From DASXIF01 sp036498145 (GTDB lineage: Bacteria > Actinomycetota > Actinomycetes > Mycobacteriales > Jatrophihabitantaceae): a DNA stretch of 64,000 bases. Positions 1-11,660 of the stretch are shown here, in pieces. The translations under genes were made by a program, and so were the position numbers. Position 1 is the first letter of the stretch. Each line of letters starts with the position of its first letter. Under the pieces are notes generated by a model. The model saw nothing but the letters and a program-made list of their open reading frames with translations, ran no database searches and was not told where the DNA came from. Where the stretch lies: the NCBI GenBank assembly GCA_963708625.1, contig CAVPSV010000002.1, positions 682,001-746,000 on the forward strand. Direction: 5' to 3'.

Positions 1-252
1 CATCGCGCCCGGCACCGCCATCTCGGTGGCGCACAACAACGGCACATCGGTGAGACCGAGCAGTCGGGCGGCATATGCCGGAAACTCGGCCCGCAGGTCC
101 GGTGTCGCCGTGAACACGATGCTGATCAGGTCGGCGCTGTCGATCTGGTTGCGCGTGAGTACCTCGGTGACGAGTTCAGACGTTCCATCCAGGATTGCGT
201 CACGTTCGTCGGCGTCGACCTGGATGGCCCCGCGAATGGCGCGCACCGCCAT
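1..252 (-). CDS. aroH: Monofunctional chorismate mutase, AroH type (3' end beyond window)
   Basis: Converts chorismate to prephenate, the branch point toward phenylalanine and tyrosine. Only the first 84 codons are present; the gene runs off the left edge. The N-terminus MAVRAIRGAIQVDADERDAI and the stretch FTATPDLRAEFPAYAARLLG are typical of the small trimeric AroH (BsCM) family of about 120 residues, not of the AroQ helical fold. The ATG is at 250-252. The gene lies 110 bp downstream of rluB on the same strand, where mycobacteria have cmk directly, so an aromatic-pathway gene sits between them here. Confident on family. Confidence 0.88.
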   Translation of the reverse strand, partial: MAVRAIRGAIQVDADERDAILDGTSELVTEVLTRNQIDSADLISIVFTATPDLRAEFPAYAARLLGLTDVPLLCATEMAVPGAM

Positions 253-362
253 GGCACCTCATCTCTGGCAACGGAATCTCTCGCAACGACCCGGCGACCG
301 ATGCGTCCCCTCCGATAAGCACGGTAAGCACGGTAAGCATCTCGCGGCCGGGACGAGGCCGA

Positions 363-1211
363 TCAGCCGCCCGGCCCGTCGGCGTCGGGATCGCCGTCAG
401 CATCGACATCGACGTCCGTATCTGGATCGCCGTCAGCATCGACGTCGCCGCCGGCTGGGCCCTCCGCATCGACCAGGCGATACAACTCACCGAGTTCCTC
501 GGCGGTGAGCTGGCGCAGCGTGCCGGGACGCTGGTTGTTCAGCTGTACCGGTCCCATCCTGGTCCGGACCAGGCGCTGGACCGGATGACCGACCGCGGAC
601 AGCATCCGCCGCACCACTCGGTTGCGGCCTTCGTGCACGACGACCTCGACGATCGTGCGATCGCCCGCCGTCTGCACGATCCGGAAACTGTCCGCCGCGA
701 CCGGCCCGTCGTCCAGCTCGACGCCGGCGCGCAGCCTGCGGCCGACGCCCTTGCCGACCAACCCGTCCACCGTGGCGAGGTAGGTCTTCTCGACGGCGAA
801 CGCCGGGTGCATCAGACGGTGGGCCAGCTCGCCGTCGTTGGTAAGCAGCAACAGCCCCTCGGTGTCGCGGTCCAGCCGGCCGACGTGGAACAGCCGCTCC
901 GGGCGGTCCCGGACGTAGTCGCCCACCGTGGGCAGGCCGCGTGCGTCGGTCATCGCGCTGAGCACCCCGCGCGGCTTGTTCAGGGCGAGGTACACCAGAT
1001 CGGGCCGGACATTGATTCGCACGCCGTCCACCCGGATCACGGCCCGCGCCGGGTCGACGCGGACGCCGAGCCGCTCCACCACAGTGCCGTCGATGGACAC
1101 CCGACCCTCGCTGATCAGGATCTCCGAACGTCGCCGGGACCCGACACCCGCCGCGGCCAGCACCTTCTGCAGCCGGATGCCCGGCTCGTCCTCGTTCGTT
1201 GCAGTGCTCAC
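363..1211 (-). CDS. rluB: 23S rRNA pseudouridine synthase, RluB/RsuA family
   Basis: Isomerises a uridine in 23S rRNA to pseudouridine during 50S assembly. The 282-residue product has an N-terminal S4 RNA-binding domain (RLQKVLAAAGVGSRRRSE, residues about 12-30) and the RsuA/RluB catalytic signature GRLDRDTEGLLLLTNDG with the active-site Asp near residue 115. The GTG start at 1211 overlaps the scpB stop as GTGA, so the two are translationally coupled. Odd feature: the last 35 or so residues are an Asp/Gly-rich tail with two copies of the loop DVDADGDPD, 12 residues apart, encoded by a 20-bp direct repeat. The tail is not part of the family fold. Confidence 0.93.
   Translation of the reverse strand: MSTATNEDEPGIRLQKVLAAAGVGSRRRSEILISEGRVSIDGTVVERLGVRVDPARAVIRVDGVRINVRPDLVYLALNKPRGVLSAMTDARGLPTVGDYVRDRPERLFHVGRLDRDTEGLLLLTNDGELAHRLMHPAFAVEKTYLATVDGLVGKGVGRRLRAGVELDDGPVAADSFRIVQTAGDRTIVEVVVHEGRNRVVRRMLSAVGHPVQRLVRTRMGPVQLNNQRPGTLRQLTAEELGELYRLVDAEGPAGGDVDADGDPDTDVDVDADGDPDADGPGG
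388..443. repeat. 20-bp direct repeat encoding the RluB acidic tail
   Basis: The 20-bp unit ggatcgccgtcagcatcgac occurs at 388-407 and 424-443. The 36-bp offset is exactly twelve codons, so the protein gains a repeated DVDADGDPD motif without losing frame. Confidence 0.9.
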
Positions 1212-1846
1212 AGCTCGTCGGTGTCGATGCCGTCCAAGCCATCCAGGTCGGGCAGCAGCGGTGCCAGCGACGGCAATTCCGCCAGCGAGGTCATGCCCAT
1301 CTTCTCTAGGAACAGCTCGGTCGTGCGCAGCAGGCCACCGCCCGTATCCGGATCCGAACCGAGCTCGACCACCAGGCCGCGACTGAGCAGCGTGCGGATG
1401 ACACCGTCGACGTTGACGCCGCGAATCGCTGACACCCGTGCCCGGGTGACCGGCTGGCGGTATGCGACGACGGCAAGGGTCTCCAGCGCAGCTTGGGTGA
1501 GCCGGCTGCGCTGCCCGTCCTGCAGGAACACCTCGACCTGCGGCGACACCTCGGCGCGCGTGTAGAACCGGAACCCACCGGCCACGTCTCGCAGCTCGAT
1601 ACCGGCTCCGCGTTCGTCGTACTGTCCGCGCAGGTTCGCCAGCGACGCGGCGACCTCGCGCTCCGGCCGTTTCAGGGCGGATGCGATCGCGGCCGCGCTC
1701 ACCGGGGCCTCGACCACGAACAGGATGGCCTCGACCGCGGCAGTGAGTAGCGCCGGATCGCCCAGCGGCGCAGTGCTGGGGCGTGCAGGCGCCTCGGGTT
1801 CCACCTCTGTCGCCGTGTCCTGCGCGATCGCGTCGGCTGGATTCAC
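1208..1846 (-). CDS. scpB: Segregation and condensation protein ScpB
   Basis: ScpB is a winged-helix kite subunit that works with ScpA and SMC to condense and segregate the chromosome. The 212-residue sequence shows the two winged-helix repeats typical of the family: residues about 30-95 (AAVEAILFVVEAPVSAAAIA onward), then TQAALETLAVVAYRQPVTRA and the segment IRGVNVDGVIRTLLSRGLV. The N-terminal 25 residues are Pro/Glu/Ala-rich and probably disordered. It starts with GTG at 1846, overlapping the scpA stop (GTGA), and ends in a GTGA overlap with rluB. The parA-scpA-scpB-rluB order is the conserved actinobacterial arrangement. Confidence 0.95.
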   Translation of the reverse strand: MNPADAIAQDTATEVEPEAPARPSTAPLGDPALLTAAVEAILFVVEAPVSAAAIASALKRPEREVAASLANLRGQYDERGAGIELRDVAGGFRFYTRAEVSPQVEVFLQDGQRSRLTQAALETLAVVAYRQPVTRARVSAIRGVNVDGVIRTLLSRGLVVELGSDPDTGGGLLRTTELFLEKMGMTSLAELPSLAPLLPDLDGLDGIDTDEL

Positions 1847-2740
1847 TCGTACTCCTCGTCCAGGTTCCGCCCGTCGTCGGGCGAGGCTTCGTCGAGTTCG
1901 GCTTCGCCGGCACCGTCTGCTTCGGCGTCAGCGCCGTCCGTGCCGGGCGTCGCGATCCAGCGCACCCTCAGCTCGGACAGTGCCGCGGCCTGATCGAAGG
2001 CGACGACACCATCGCGGTACAGCTCGAGCAGTCCAAGGAACCGGGCCACCACCTCGAGCGTGGAGGTGCAGTCCGACGTCAGCGCGCGGAAGGTGAGCGC
2101 GCCGGCGCGGCGCAGGCGGTCGCGCACGATCGCCATGTGCTCGCGCACGCTCACGCGCGGGACGTGCACGTGATCGATCGCCACTACCGGCATCCGGTCG
2201 TGGCGTGAGCGAGGCCGCAGCCATGGCCGCGAATCGTGCTGGTGAGACATCGAGGAAGACCTCAGGCAACAGCGCGGCGAATCGTTCCTCGAGTTCTACC
2301 GCCCGACCGTGCCGTCTGCTCTGTGCGCGGTCCAGCTCGGCCAGGTAAGCCGCGGCGAGTTTGTATGCGCGATATTGCAACAGCCGGGCGAAGAGCAGAT
2401 CACGAGCCTCGAGCAGCGCGAGGTCCTCGTCGTCCTCGACATCCGCGGCCGGCAGCAGCCGCGCCGCTTTGAGATCGAGCAGCGTCGAGGCGACGACGAG
2501 GAACTCCGTCGCCTGGCCGAGGTCCCACTCCTCCATCGCGCTCAGGTGGGCGATGAATTCGTCGGTCACCTGGGAGAGCGCAACCTCGGTGACGTCGAGT
2601 TGCCGCCGCGTGATCAGGCTGAGCAAGAGATCGAACGGGCCTTCGAAGTTCTCCAGTCGAACCCGGAACGAGCGATCCGTCGAGACGTCGTCAGCTGTCA
2701 GCGACTCGATCTCGACGGCGTCTTCGGCCGACAGGCTCAC
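1843..2740 (-). CDS. scpA: Segregation and condensation protein ScpA (frame broken once)
   Basis: ScpA is the kleisin that bridges SMC heads and binds ScpB. The N-terminal part (FRVRLENFEGPFDLLLSLI onward) is classic kleisin sequence. The C-terminal winged-helix part (VREHMAIVRDRLRRAG to LSELRVRWIATPG) continues in another frame. The break is at about 2194-2197, in a CCGG context; removing one G rejoins LTPRP to MPVVAIDHVHV. The gene starts at GTG 2740, overlapping the parA stop, and overlaps scpB by GTGA. Corrected length is about 298 residues. An essential gene broken by one base inside an intact operon points to a sequencing indel. Confidence 0.9.
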
Positions 2741-3796
2741 GCGGTGAGCGCGCGAGCGAGCACCTCGCGCGCGAGGTTGCGATACGCCGTCGCGCCCCCG
2801 GACGTCGGCGCCCAGGACGTGATCGGCTCGCCGGCCACCGTCGTCTCCGGGAAGCGGACGGTGCGCGCGATGACGGTGTCGAACACCAGGTCGCCGAATG
2901 CCTCCACGACCCGCGCGAACACCTCGCCGGCCGTGCAGGGTGCGGCCGTCGTACATGGTGGCCAGGATGCCGTCGAGCTTGAGGTCGGGGTTCAGCCGCT
3001 CCTGCACCTTCTCCACCGTGTCGATCAGCAACGCGACGCCGCGCAGGCTGAAGAACTCGCACTCGAGCGGGATGATCACGCCGTGCGCGGCGGTCAGCGC
3101 GTTCACCGTCAGCAGGCCGAGCGAGGGTTGGCAGTCGATGAGGATGTAGTCGTAGTCGGCGACGACCGGCGCGATGACCCGGGCCAGTGTCTGCTCGCGG
3201 GCCACCTCGCCGACCAGCTGCACCTCGGCCGCGGACAGGTCGATGTTGCTGGGCAGCAGATCCATGCCCGCGACGCTCGTCTTGAGCAGCACATCGTCGA
3301 TGGCGGTACTGCGTTCCATCAGCAGGTTGTACGCGGTGCGTTCGAGCTGGTGCGGGGCGACACCCAGTCCCACCGACAACGCACCTTGCGGGTCGAAGTC
3401 GACCAGCAGCACGCGTCTGCCGAGTTCGGCCAGCGCTGCACCCAGGTTGATCGTGGTGGTGGTCTTGCCGACGCCACCCTTCTGGTTGCACAGCGCGATG
3501 ATGTGCGCCGGTCCGTGCCGTTCCAGCACGGTCGGGTCGGGAATCACCCGCTTGGGCCGGGTGACCGCAGGATCGGCAGACTTCGCCGCGGGCGAGGCGA
3601 ACAGGCTGGCGCGCTCAGCACCCGTGCTTGGTTCTAGCGGGGATTCCGCCTCGCCGCCGCGCTCATCGGGTGCTTCGGACGGCTGCGCCTCGGGCTCCGC
3701 GTAGTCGTGGGCGGGGTCGGCCTCGGTCGGTACCGCGACTGGTCCGGACAGCGACGCGTACTCCTCGCCACTCTCGGAACCCGTCGGCATGCTCAT
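2737..3796 (-). CDS. parA: ParA/Soj-type chromosome-partitioning ATPase (frame broken once)
   Basis: A deviant Walker-A ATPase of the ParA/MinD superfamily, matching in position the second mycobacterial ParA upstream of scpA. The nucleotide loop KGGVGKTTTT follows a disordered acidic N-terminus of about 95 residues. Other motifs are VLLVDFDPQGALSVGLG and YILIDCQPSLGLLTVNA. After MYDGRTLH the reading switches frame at about 2925-2930; deleting one base restores ...FARVVEAFGDLVFDT through to ARALTA. I chose ATG 3796 over an in-frame TTG at 3799. The stop overlaps the scpA GTG. A 130-bp gap separates it from xerD, so it may head the parA-scpAB-rluB unit. Confidence 0.9.
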
Positions 3797-3926
3797 CAAG
3801 CGCTGCGCCCTTCCAGCGGTTCGTCCACGCTCGTCGCGAGGCTACCGCAGCGGTGCGGGCCTGACGACGACGCGCGCGGCGCGGCGCGCGATAGGGGCGG
3901 CGCGAGCTGGCGACCGTTGTCGAGGA

Positions 3927-4871
3927 TCATCCGAGTGCCCGAGGATGCGCGCTGGCGTAGACCTCGCGCAACCGGTCCACGGTAACCAGAGTGTAGATCT
4001 GGGTCGTCGTCACAGAAGCGTGCCCAAGTAACTCCTGCACCACCCGCACGTCCGCGCCGCCCTCCATCAGGTGCGTCGCGAACGAGTGGCGCAGGGTGTG
4101 CGGGGAGATGCCGCCCGCCAGCCCGGCACGCTCCGCCGCGGCGTTGAGGATCGTCCACGCCGACTGCCGCGACAGCGGCCCGCCGCGCGAGTTCAGGAAC
4201 AGCGTCGGCGTGCCCCGGCCTGCCGCGGACAGCGCCGGTCGCGCCTGCACCAGGTAGGCATCGACCGCCCGGGCCGCGTAGGAACCGAGCGGAACCCGCC
4301 GCTGTTTGCCGCCCTTGCCGGACAGCAGCACGCTGCGGTCGTCCAGATCCAGGTCGTCGACGGCCAGACCCACTGCCTCGGAGATGCGCGCTCCGGTCCC
4401 GTAGAGCACCTCGAGTAGCGCGCGGTCCCGGACCGCGAGCGCGGTTCCGGGGGCACCGGCGGCATCGAGCAGCCGTTCTACGTCGCTGACACCGATCGCC
4501 TTCGGCAGGCGCCGCGGCGGCGCCGGCGGTCGAACCTCGTGGGCGACGTCGACCGGCACCAGGCCATCGCGCAGGGCGAATCGATGCAGTCCGCGTACCG
4601 CCACCACCGCCCGCGCAGCCGACGTCGCGGACAGTGGCGGGTGCTCCCCGTCGCCTTCCCGCAGATGGGCGAGGAAGCCGCTCACCGTCGGCGCGTCGAC
4701 CGCTACCAGGTCGCCGATGCCGCGACCGTCGAGATAACCGGCGTATCGGTCCAGGTCGCGACGGTAGGAGGCCAGTGTGTTGCCCGCGACGCCGCGCTCG
4801 ACCGCCAGGTGGTCGAGATAGGTGCCCACCACCGTGCTGATAGCGGCGGTCCGGGCCGGGGCGGCGGTCAC
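3927..4871 (-). CDS. xerD: Site-specific tyrosine recombinase XerD (reads in frame with the Nudix gene upstream)
   Basis: Resolves chromosome dimers at dif together with XerC. The N-terminal SAM-like domain (YLDHLAVERGVAGNTLASYR) is followed by the catalytic domain with the full set of residues: Arg in GARISEAVG, Lys in GKGGKQRRVP, HTLRHSFATHL, LLGHASVTTTQIYT with the nucleophile Tyr, and the C-terminus VYASAHPRALG. As written there is no stop between the Nudix gene and xerD, giving one 520-codon frame. I place the XerD start at GTG 4871 because removing one G from the run at 4880-4883 creates a TGA at 4874-4876 just before it. Confidence 0.9.
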   Translation of the reverse strand: MTAAPARTAAISTVVGTYLDHLAVERGVAGNTLASYRRDLDRYAGYLDGRGIGDLVAVDAPTVSGFLAHLREGDGEHPPLSATSAARAVVAVRGLHRFALRDGLVPVDVAHEVRPPAPPRRLPKAIGVSDVERLLDAAGAPGTALAVRDRALLEVLYGTGARISEAVGLAVDDLDLDDRSVLLSGKGGKQRRVPLGSYAARAVDAYLVQARPALSAAGRGTPTLFLNSRGGPLSRQSAWTILNAAAERAGLAGGISPHTLRHSFATHLMEGGADVRVVQELLGHASVTTTQIYTLVTVDRLREVYASAHPRALG

Positions 4872-4873
4872 CG

Positions 4874-5485
4874 TCAGATCCCCGGGTCGGGCCGGCCACG
4901 GCGCGTCCGCCGGGCGAAGGCCGCGCCAGCCGGATTCGCGCGCCTGCGCGACTGCCAGCACACCCGCGACCGCAGCGGCATTGGTAATCGCGCCGGACAT
5001 GGCTCGCCGCACCGCTTCCGGCACCGGAACGCGATGCACGGTCATCGTGATTTCCTCGTGCTCGAGGGTGAAGTCGTCATTCTGGCTCGCCGCGGACAGC
5101 TCACGCGCCAGGAACACGCGGATCGCCTCGGTGCTGAAACCCGGCGACGGGTACAGGTCCAGCAGCGTGTGCCACTGCGCTGCCTGCAGGTTGGCCTCCT
5201 CGGCGAGTTCGCGCTGCGCGGCGTGCAACGCCGGCTCCCCCGCCACGTCGAGCAGCCCGGCAGGCAACTCCTGCAGCCACTCCCGCACCGGATGCCGGTA
5301 CTGCCGCACGAGCACCAGTTGGTCGTCGGCGTCCAGCGCGGCGATCGCCACGGCGCCGGGATGCTGCACGACTTCCCGGTCGGCCACTGTGCCGTCGCTC
5401 ATGCGCACGTGGTCGCGCCGCACGGAGATGATGCGACCCCGAAAGAGCGACTCGCTGTCGAGGACCGGATACGCCGGCGCCTCGC

Positions 5486-5489
<4 letters not shown>
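4874..5489 (-). CDS. Nudix hydrolase, ADP-ribose pyrophosphatase type
   Basis: Probably hydrolyses ADP-ribose or a related nucleoside diphosphate sugar. A Nudix-like box is visible (LPAGLLDVAGEPALHAAQ, then RELAEEANL), preceded by VLVRQYRHPVREWLQELPAG, characteristic of the ADPRase subfamily and matching the gene next to xerD in mycobacteria. The usual Gly near the end of the box is Asn here. It starts at GTG 5489, overlapping the pyrG stop (GTGA). The 3' end is uncertain: as given, the frame runs on into xerD. The stop used here assumes one surplus G at 4880-4883, giving a product of about 205 residues, close to the family length. Confidence 0.85.
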
Positions 5490-7258
<1,769 letters not shown>

Positions 7259-7333
7259 GGAAGTCCACGCTAACACGGCGATGCGATGTGCATCGAATTC
7301 AGCCCGCGACGCGCCGCAGGCCCGACGCTCAGT

Positions 7334-7687
7334 TCAGCGGCCCGCGGTGATGGCCGCGATCGCGCGGTCCGCCTCCGCCTCGCTGAGCAGCCCCGCGATC
7401 TGCGCCCGGCGCAGCATTCCGCTGGCGTGTGCCTGGCGCAGCAGCCGCGCCCGTGCGTGCGAATTCGGCGCGAACGGCCCCGCCGCAGTGATAATCAACG
7501 ACGCAAGCTGCCGGGTGAAATCCGCCGGGGCGTGCCCGTCCGCGTCATGGCGCGCTCGCGCGGGCAATACCTCGACCCGCTCGGTGCGGGTGATCAGGGG
7601 TGCGAAGGTGCCCCCGACCTCAGCCAGCCGCGCGCGGACGAAAGTCGCGAATGCGACCAGCGCATGGCCCGGCGTGGGTACGTCCAT
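7334..7687 (-). CDS. Small helical protein of unknown function
   Basis: A 117-residue open frame with clear coding character between mctB and pyrG. It starts at ATG 7687, 9 bp after the mctB stop, so it is probably co-transcribed with steA-mctB. The sequence is Ala/Arg-rich and predicted mostly helical (HALVAFATFVRARLAEVGG; ARLLRQAHASGMLRRAQIAG; EAEADRAIAAITAGR). There is no signal peptide, membrane segment or cysteine. I do not recognise a family. The IAGLLSEAEADRAIAAI end resembles a short helix-turn-helix-like or SHOCT-like segment, but this is only an impression. Confidence 0.65.
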   Translation of the reverse strand: MDVPTPGHALVAFATFVRARLAEVGGTFAPLITRTERVEVLPARARHDADGHAPADFTRQLASLIITAAGPFAPNSHARARLLRQAHASGMLRRAQIAGLLSEAEADRAIAAITAGR

Positions 7688-7696
7688 AGATGCGCC

Positions 7697-8611
7697 TCAC
7701 TTTGCCGGGAGCGGGAACAACGCGTCCGCGCCCTTGCCGGTGCCGTAGCCGCCGAAGTTGGCGTTGATCGCGTCGGCCAGCGCGAGGGTGGTGGTCACCT
7801 GACCGATTGCGCCGTCGGCGTTGTCCACCGACGACACCGAGGTGCGCGTCCCGGCCCCGTTGCGAACCTCCGCGACGATACCGGCCTGCGTGTCCGACGC
7901 CGCGTCACCGGCCACCACCACGTGCGCACCGGCCTTCTGCAGAGCGATGACCAAGGAGTTCTCGGACTTGGCACCGTAGTCACCGTTGGGCAGCGCCCCG
8001 GTGCCCACCACCACCACCGTCGTCGACGGGGTGATGCTGCCGCTCACCGAGATCATGTGTAACTCGGAGAAGGCTCCGATCACCTGGCTCAGATCGGTCG
8101 GCTGGCCCTTGCCGAGCAGCACGTAGGCCAGCAGTGCGCCGCCGAGTTGGCCCGGATCGTTCACCTGCGGCAGCGTCAAGCCGAGCGGGCGGACATTGCC
8201 GGTGGCCAAGGAGAAGATGTCGCTGCCGCGGCGTTGGTCAACGTAGGCCGCGGTCAGCTGCACCTGCCCGCTGACCCGGCCGCCGGCCGCGGCGATCTGC
8301 TTCGCGATGCCGTCCTGCACGCTGCCGACCGCCCCGGGCAGGCCGATCATGAGCACGTTCTGCTTCGTGAGCGTGCCGCTGACGATCTGGGAGCCGAAGG
8401 ACGACGCGAACTGGCCGGCGTCGCTGAGCTGGCCCTGCAGCGTCTTCACCTGCTGCGCGAGCGAGGACCGATCGCTCTTGAGGGTGTTCACCTGCTTGCG
8501 CAGGTCAGTGGTGATCGGTCCGTTCAGCGCCGTCGTCCCGATCACGATGCCCAGTGCCAGTGCGAGGAAGACGCCGATGATCGAGACGAGGTGGTACCGG
8601 AAAGAGATCAC
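7697..8611 (-). CDS. mctB: MctB/SteB-family membrane-anchored protein (copper transporter MctB family)
   Basis: A 304-residue protein of the MctB (DUF3186) family, which in mycobacteria is reported both as a copper-export-related channel protein and as SteB, partner of SteA in cell division. It has one N-terminal membrane anchor (FRYHLVSIIGVFLALALGIV), then a coiled coil of about 45 residues (TDLRKQVNTLKSDRSSLAQQ onward) and a large extracytoplasmic domain ending LADAINANFGGYGTG. It starts at GTG 8611, overlapping the steA stop (GTGA) once the steA frame is corrected. As given, the upstream steA frame runs into mctB, giving a false 698-codon fusion. Confidence 0.88.
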   Translation of the reverse strand: MISFRYHLVSIIGVFLALALGIVIGTTALNGPITTDLRKQVNTLKSDRSSLAQQVKTLQGQLSDAGQFASSFGSQIVSGTLTKQNVLMIGLPGAVGSVQDGIAKQIAAAGGRVSGQVQLTAAYVDQRRGSDIFSLATGNVRPLGLTLPQVNDPGQLGGALLAYVLLGKGQPTDLSQVIGAFSELHMISVSGSITPSTTVVVVGTGALPNGDYGAKSENSLVIALQKAGAHVVVAGDAASDTQAGIVAEVRNGAGTRTSVSSVDNADGAIGQVTTTLALADAINANFGGYGTGKGADALFPLPAK

Positions 8612-9787
8612 GAGAACAGGCCCTGTACCCAACTGGCGAAGTGATGCCATCCGGAGTCGAAGTTGTCGAGATAGCCACGACCGGCGTCCGCGACGGCCAG
8701 CGCAGCCACGATCGCGATCAGCGCCGCGAGCACGAGCAACAGCAGCGCTGCCGCGGAGATTCGGTTGTGATAGCAGGCGGGTCACGCTCTTCGCGTCGAC
8801 CAACTTGCTGCCCAGCCGCAGCCGGGTCAGGAACGTCGAGGCCATCCCGGCTCGGCCCTTGTCGAGGAACTCGGCGAGGTTGGCGTGAGCCCCGACCGCC
8901 ACGATCAGTTCTGCGCCCTTCTCGTCGGCCAGCAGCATCGCCGCGTCCTCGCTGGCGCCCGAGGTCGGGAAGGTGACCGCGTCGATACCCAGGTCCTGCA
9001 CGCGTGACAGGCCGGGCGCGCGGCCATCCGGGTAGGCGTGCACCACCACCTCCGCACCGGTGGCCAGCGCTGCATCGGACACGGCGTCCATGTCGCCGAC
9101 GATCACATGTGCCTTGTATCCGGCTTCCAGCAACGCATCCGCCCCACCGTCTACGCCGATCAGGACGGGCTGGTACTCACGGATGTAGTCCTTGAGCGAC
9201 TTCAACTCGGCGGCATGGTCGAATCCGCGCACCACCACGACCACGTGCTTGCCCTCGAACTTCGTGCGCACCTCGGGCACACCCACGCCTTCGAGCAGTA
9301 ACTGCCGCTCGCGGCCCATGAACTCCGAGGTGTTCACCGCGAACGCTTCGAGCTGTGCGGACAAGCCGGACTTCGCCTCGCCCATCAGAGCCGCGATCGA
9401 CTCGACGCTCTGCGCGGTGCCGGTTGCCACCGGAACCTCGCCGACGCAGACGGTGTCACCCTCGATACGGATCTTGGTGCCTTCCTTGACCGCGGCGAAG
9501 ACGTCCGCGCCGACGTTGTCCAGCAGCACGATCCCGCTCGCGACGATCAGGTCCGGACCCAGGTTCGGATAGCGTCCGGAGACGCTGGGTTGCGCGTTGA
9601 TCACGGCGGCGACCTTGGCTGCCACCAGCGCCTCCGCGGAGACCCGGTCCAAGTCGACATGGTCGATCACCGCGATATCGCCGGGGTTGAGCCGGCCGAC
9701 CAATCGGTTCGTGCGCCGGTCCAGGCGCGCCACCCCGCTCACGCCGGGCAGCGCGTCGGGGCGGTTGCGCATCGTTGCAAGCTTCAT
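8608..9787 (-). CDS. steA: SteA, putative cytokinetic ring protein (frame broken near 3' end)
   Basis: SteA is a conserved actinobacterial protein with a thiamin-pyrophosphokinase-like catalytic fold and a C-terminal membrane anchor, linked to cell separation. Visible parts are VVRGFDHAAELKSLKDYIRE, LIGVDGGADALLEAGYKAHV and VGDMDAVSDAALATGAEV. After KSVTRLL the frame changes at about 8774; removing one base gives RLYHNRISAAALLLLVLAAL and the short tail WVQGLFS with a TGA at 8608. That hydrophobic stretch is the expected C-terminal membrane helix. I chose ATG 9787; a GTG two codons upstream is possible. It is coupled to mctB. Confidence 0.88.
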
Positions 9788-9808
9788 GGCCACTCATCGT
9801 GCCATCTG

Positions 9809-11650
9809 CTACCTGGCGGCCGAGACTGCGCCACGCGGGCTCAGCGACCCGGTTTGCCCGATTCCTTGCTGATCCTCAGCAGCGCTGGCCAGCAACTCCT
9901 CGGCGTGGCGCAACGCAGTTGGGGAGTCGCTGCCCGCGAGCATCCGGGCCAACTCGGCCACCCGCGCGTGATCGGAGACCACCCGCACGTCGCTCGCGGT
10001 GACCGAACCGTCCTGGCCACCGCTGTCGCTCGCTGTCTTGTCGACCACGACGTGCCGGTCGGCATAGGCGGCCACCTGCGCCAGGTGGGTGACAACGATC
10101 ACCTGGTGGTCGCGTGCGAGTCGCGCCAGTCGCCGGCCGACCTCGACCGCGGCGCGCCCGCCGACACCCGCGTCGACCTCGTCGAAGACCATCGTGGGCA
10201 CCGGGTCGGTACCGGCCAGGCACACTTCCAGGGCGAGCATCACCCGGGACAGTTCGCCGCCGGAGGCACCGCGGGCCACCGGCACTGGTGGGGCCCCGGC
10301 ATGTGGGCGCAACAGGAACTCCACGTCATCGGCACCGTCAGTGCCGACCAGAATCGGACCGTCGGTGCCTTCGCCGCCCCGCTGGGACCCGTCACCGAGT
10401 TGCACCGTGCCTTGGCCGCGCGCTCGCGGCCGCACCACGGCCTGAAACGCCGCACCGGACATCGCCAGTCCCTCGAGTTCCGCGGTCACGGCCGCGTCGA
10501 GACGCTGCGCGACCTCGCGCCGCGCTGCGCTGAGCGTGTCGGCCGCGCGTACGGTCTGCACGGCGGCGGCGTCGCGGGCCGCGGTGAGATCCGCGAGAGC
10601 CTGGTCCGAGACGTCGATCTCGCCGAGCCGATCCTTGGCGTGCGCCGCCCATGCCAATACCGCGACAACGTCGGCACGCGCGTCGGCATACTTGCGCACC
10701 AATCCGGTCACCCGGGCGCGCCGTTCCTCGATGTGCGCCAGCCGGGCCGGATCGGTGTCCAGCCCGTCGGCGTAGTCGCGCAGGTCGGCCGGCCAGGTCC
10801 GCGGCCAGCGTGCCGAGCTCGGCTGCCCGCGCCGCCAATGCGGCGAGGTGCGGATCGGCCGCGCTCTGTTGCTCCAGTGCGTTTCGGGCCACACCGAGCA
10901 GCGCACCGACATCAGGTACATCCGATGCCGGGTCGTCCGGATCCCCCGCCAGCGCATCGTGCGCGGTCTCGTGCCGCGAGTCGAAGCGCGTCGGCGTGCG
11001 CGAGGCGCTCGGCGGTCGCGGCGAGTTCGACGTCTTCTCCTGGTGCGGGCGCGACAGCCTCGATCTCAGCGAGACCGTAGGCGAGCATGTCCGCCTCCCG
11101 CCGCAGCTCACCCGTACGCGCGAGGCGATCTTCGAGCTCGCCGGCGGCACGTCTCCAGTGCTGGAATGCCTCGGTGAATGTGGCCGTGTCGATATCGCCG
11201 AACCGATCGAGTGCCTGTACCTGCTCGGCCCGCCGGGTTAGCCGTAGCTGGTCGGACTGACCGTGCACGGTCACCAGGTTCTCGGCGAGTTCGCCCAGCA
11301 CCGCCACCGGTGCGGGTGCGCCACCGACGTAAGCGCGGGACCGCCCGGCGGCCGCGACGACCCGGCGCAGTACCACGCCGTCGTCCGGATCCACCGTGCC
11401 GCCGACGGCGCGCACCCGGTCCAGTACCTCGGCATCGTTGACGTAGACGATCCCGTCGACGCTGGCCTGGGTGGCGCCGTCACGAACCCGGGCAGCGTCG
11501 GCGCGTCCGCCGAACAGCAGCAGCAGCCCGGTCACGACCATGGTCTTGCCGGCGCCGGTCTCGCCGGTGACGACGGTCAGGCCCGAGCCCAAGCGGCAGG
11601 ACCGCGTCCTCGATCACGCCGAGGCTCTGGATCCGCAACTCCTCGAGCAC
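9809..11650 (-). CDS. recN: DNA repair protein RecN (three frame breaks)
   Basis: An SMC-like ATPase acting in double-strand break repair. The N-terminus VLEELRIQSLGVIEDAVLPL and Walker A GETGAGKTMVVTG are present, as are the ABC signature ASGGELSRVMLALEV and the Walker B region MVFDEVDAGVGGRAAVEVG. The coiled-coil middle is encoded in shifted frames. Breaks lie at about 11592 (extra T), 10978-10984 and 10785-10795 (extra G); each is repaired by deleting one base. The GTG start at 11650 lies 10 bp after the nadK stop. The steA-recN-nadK-tlyA neighbourhood is conserved. Corrected length is about 613 residues, slightly longer than usual. Confidence 0.88.
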
Positions 11651-11660
11651 GACACGCAGG

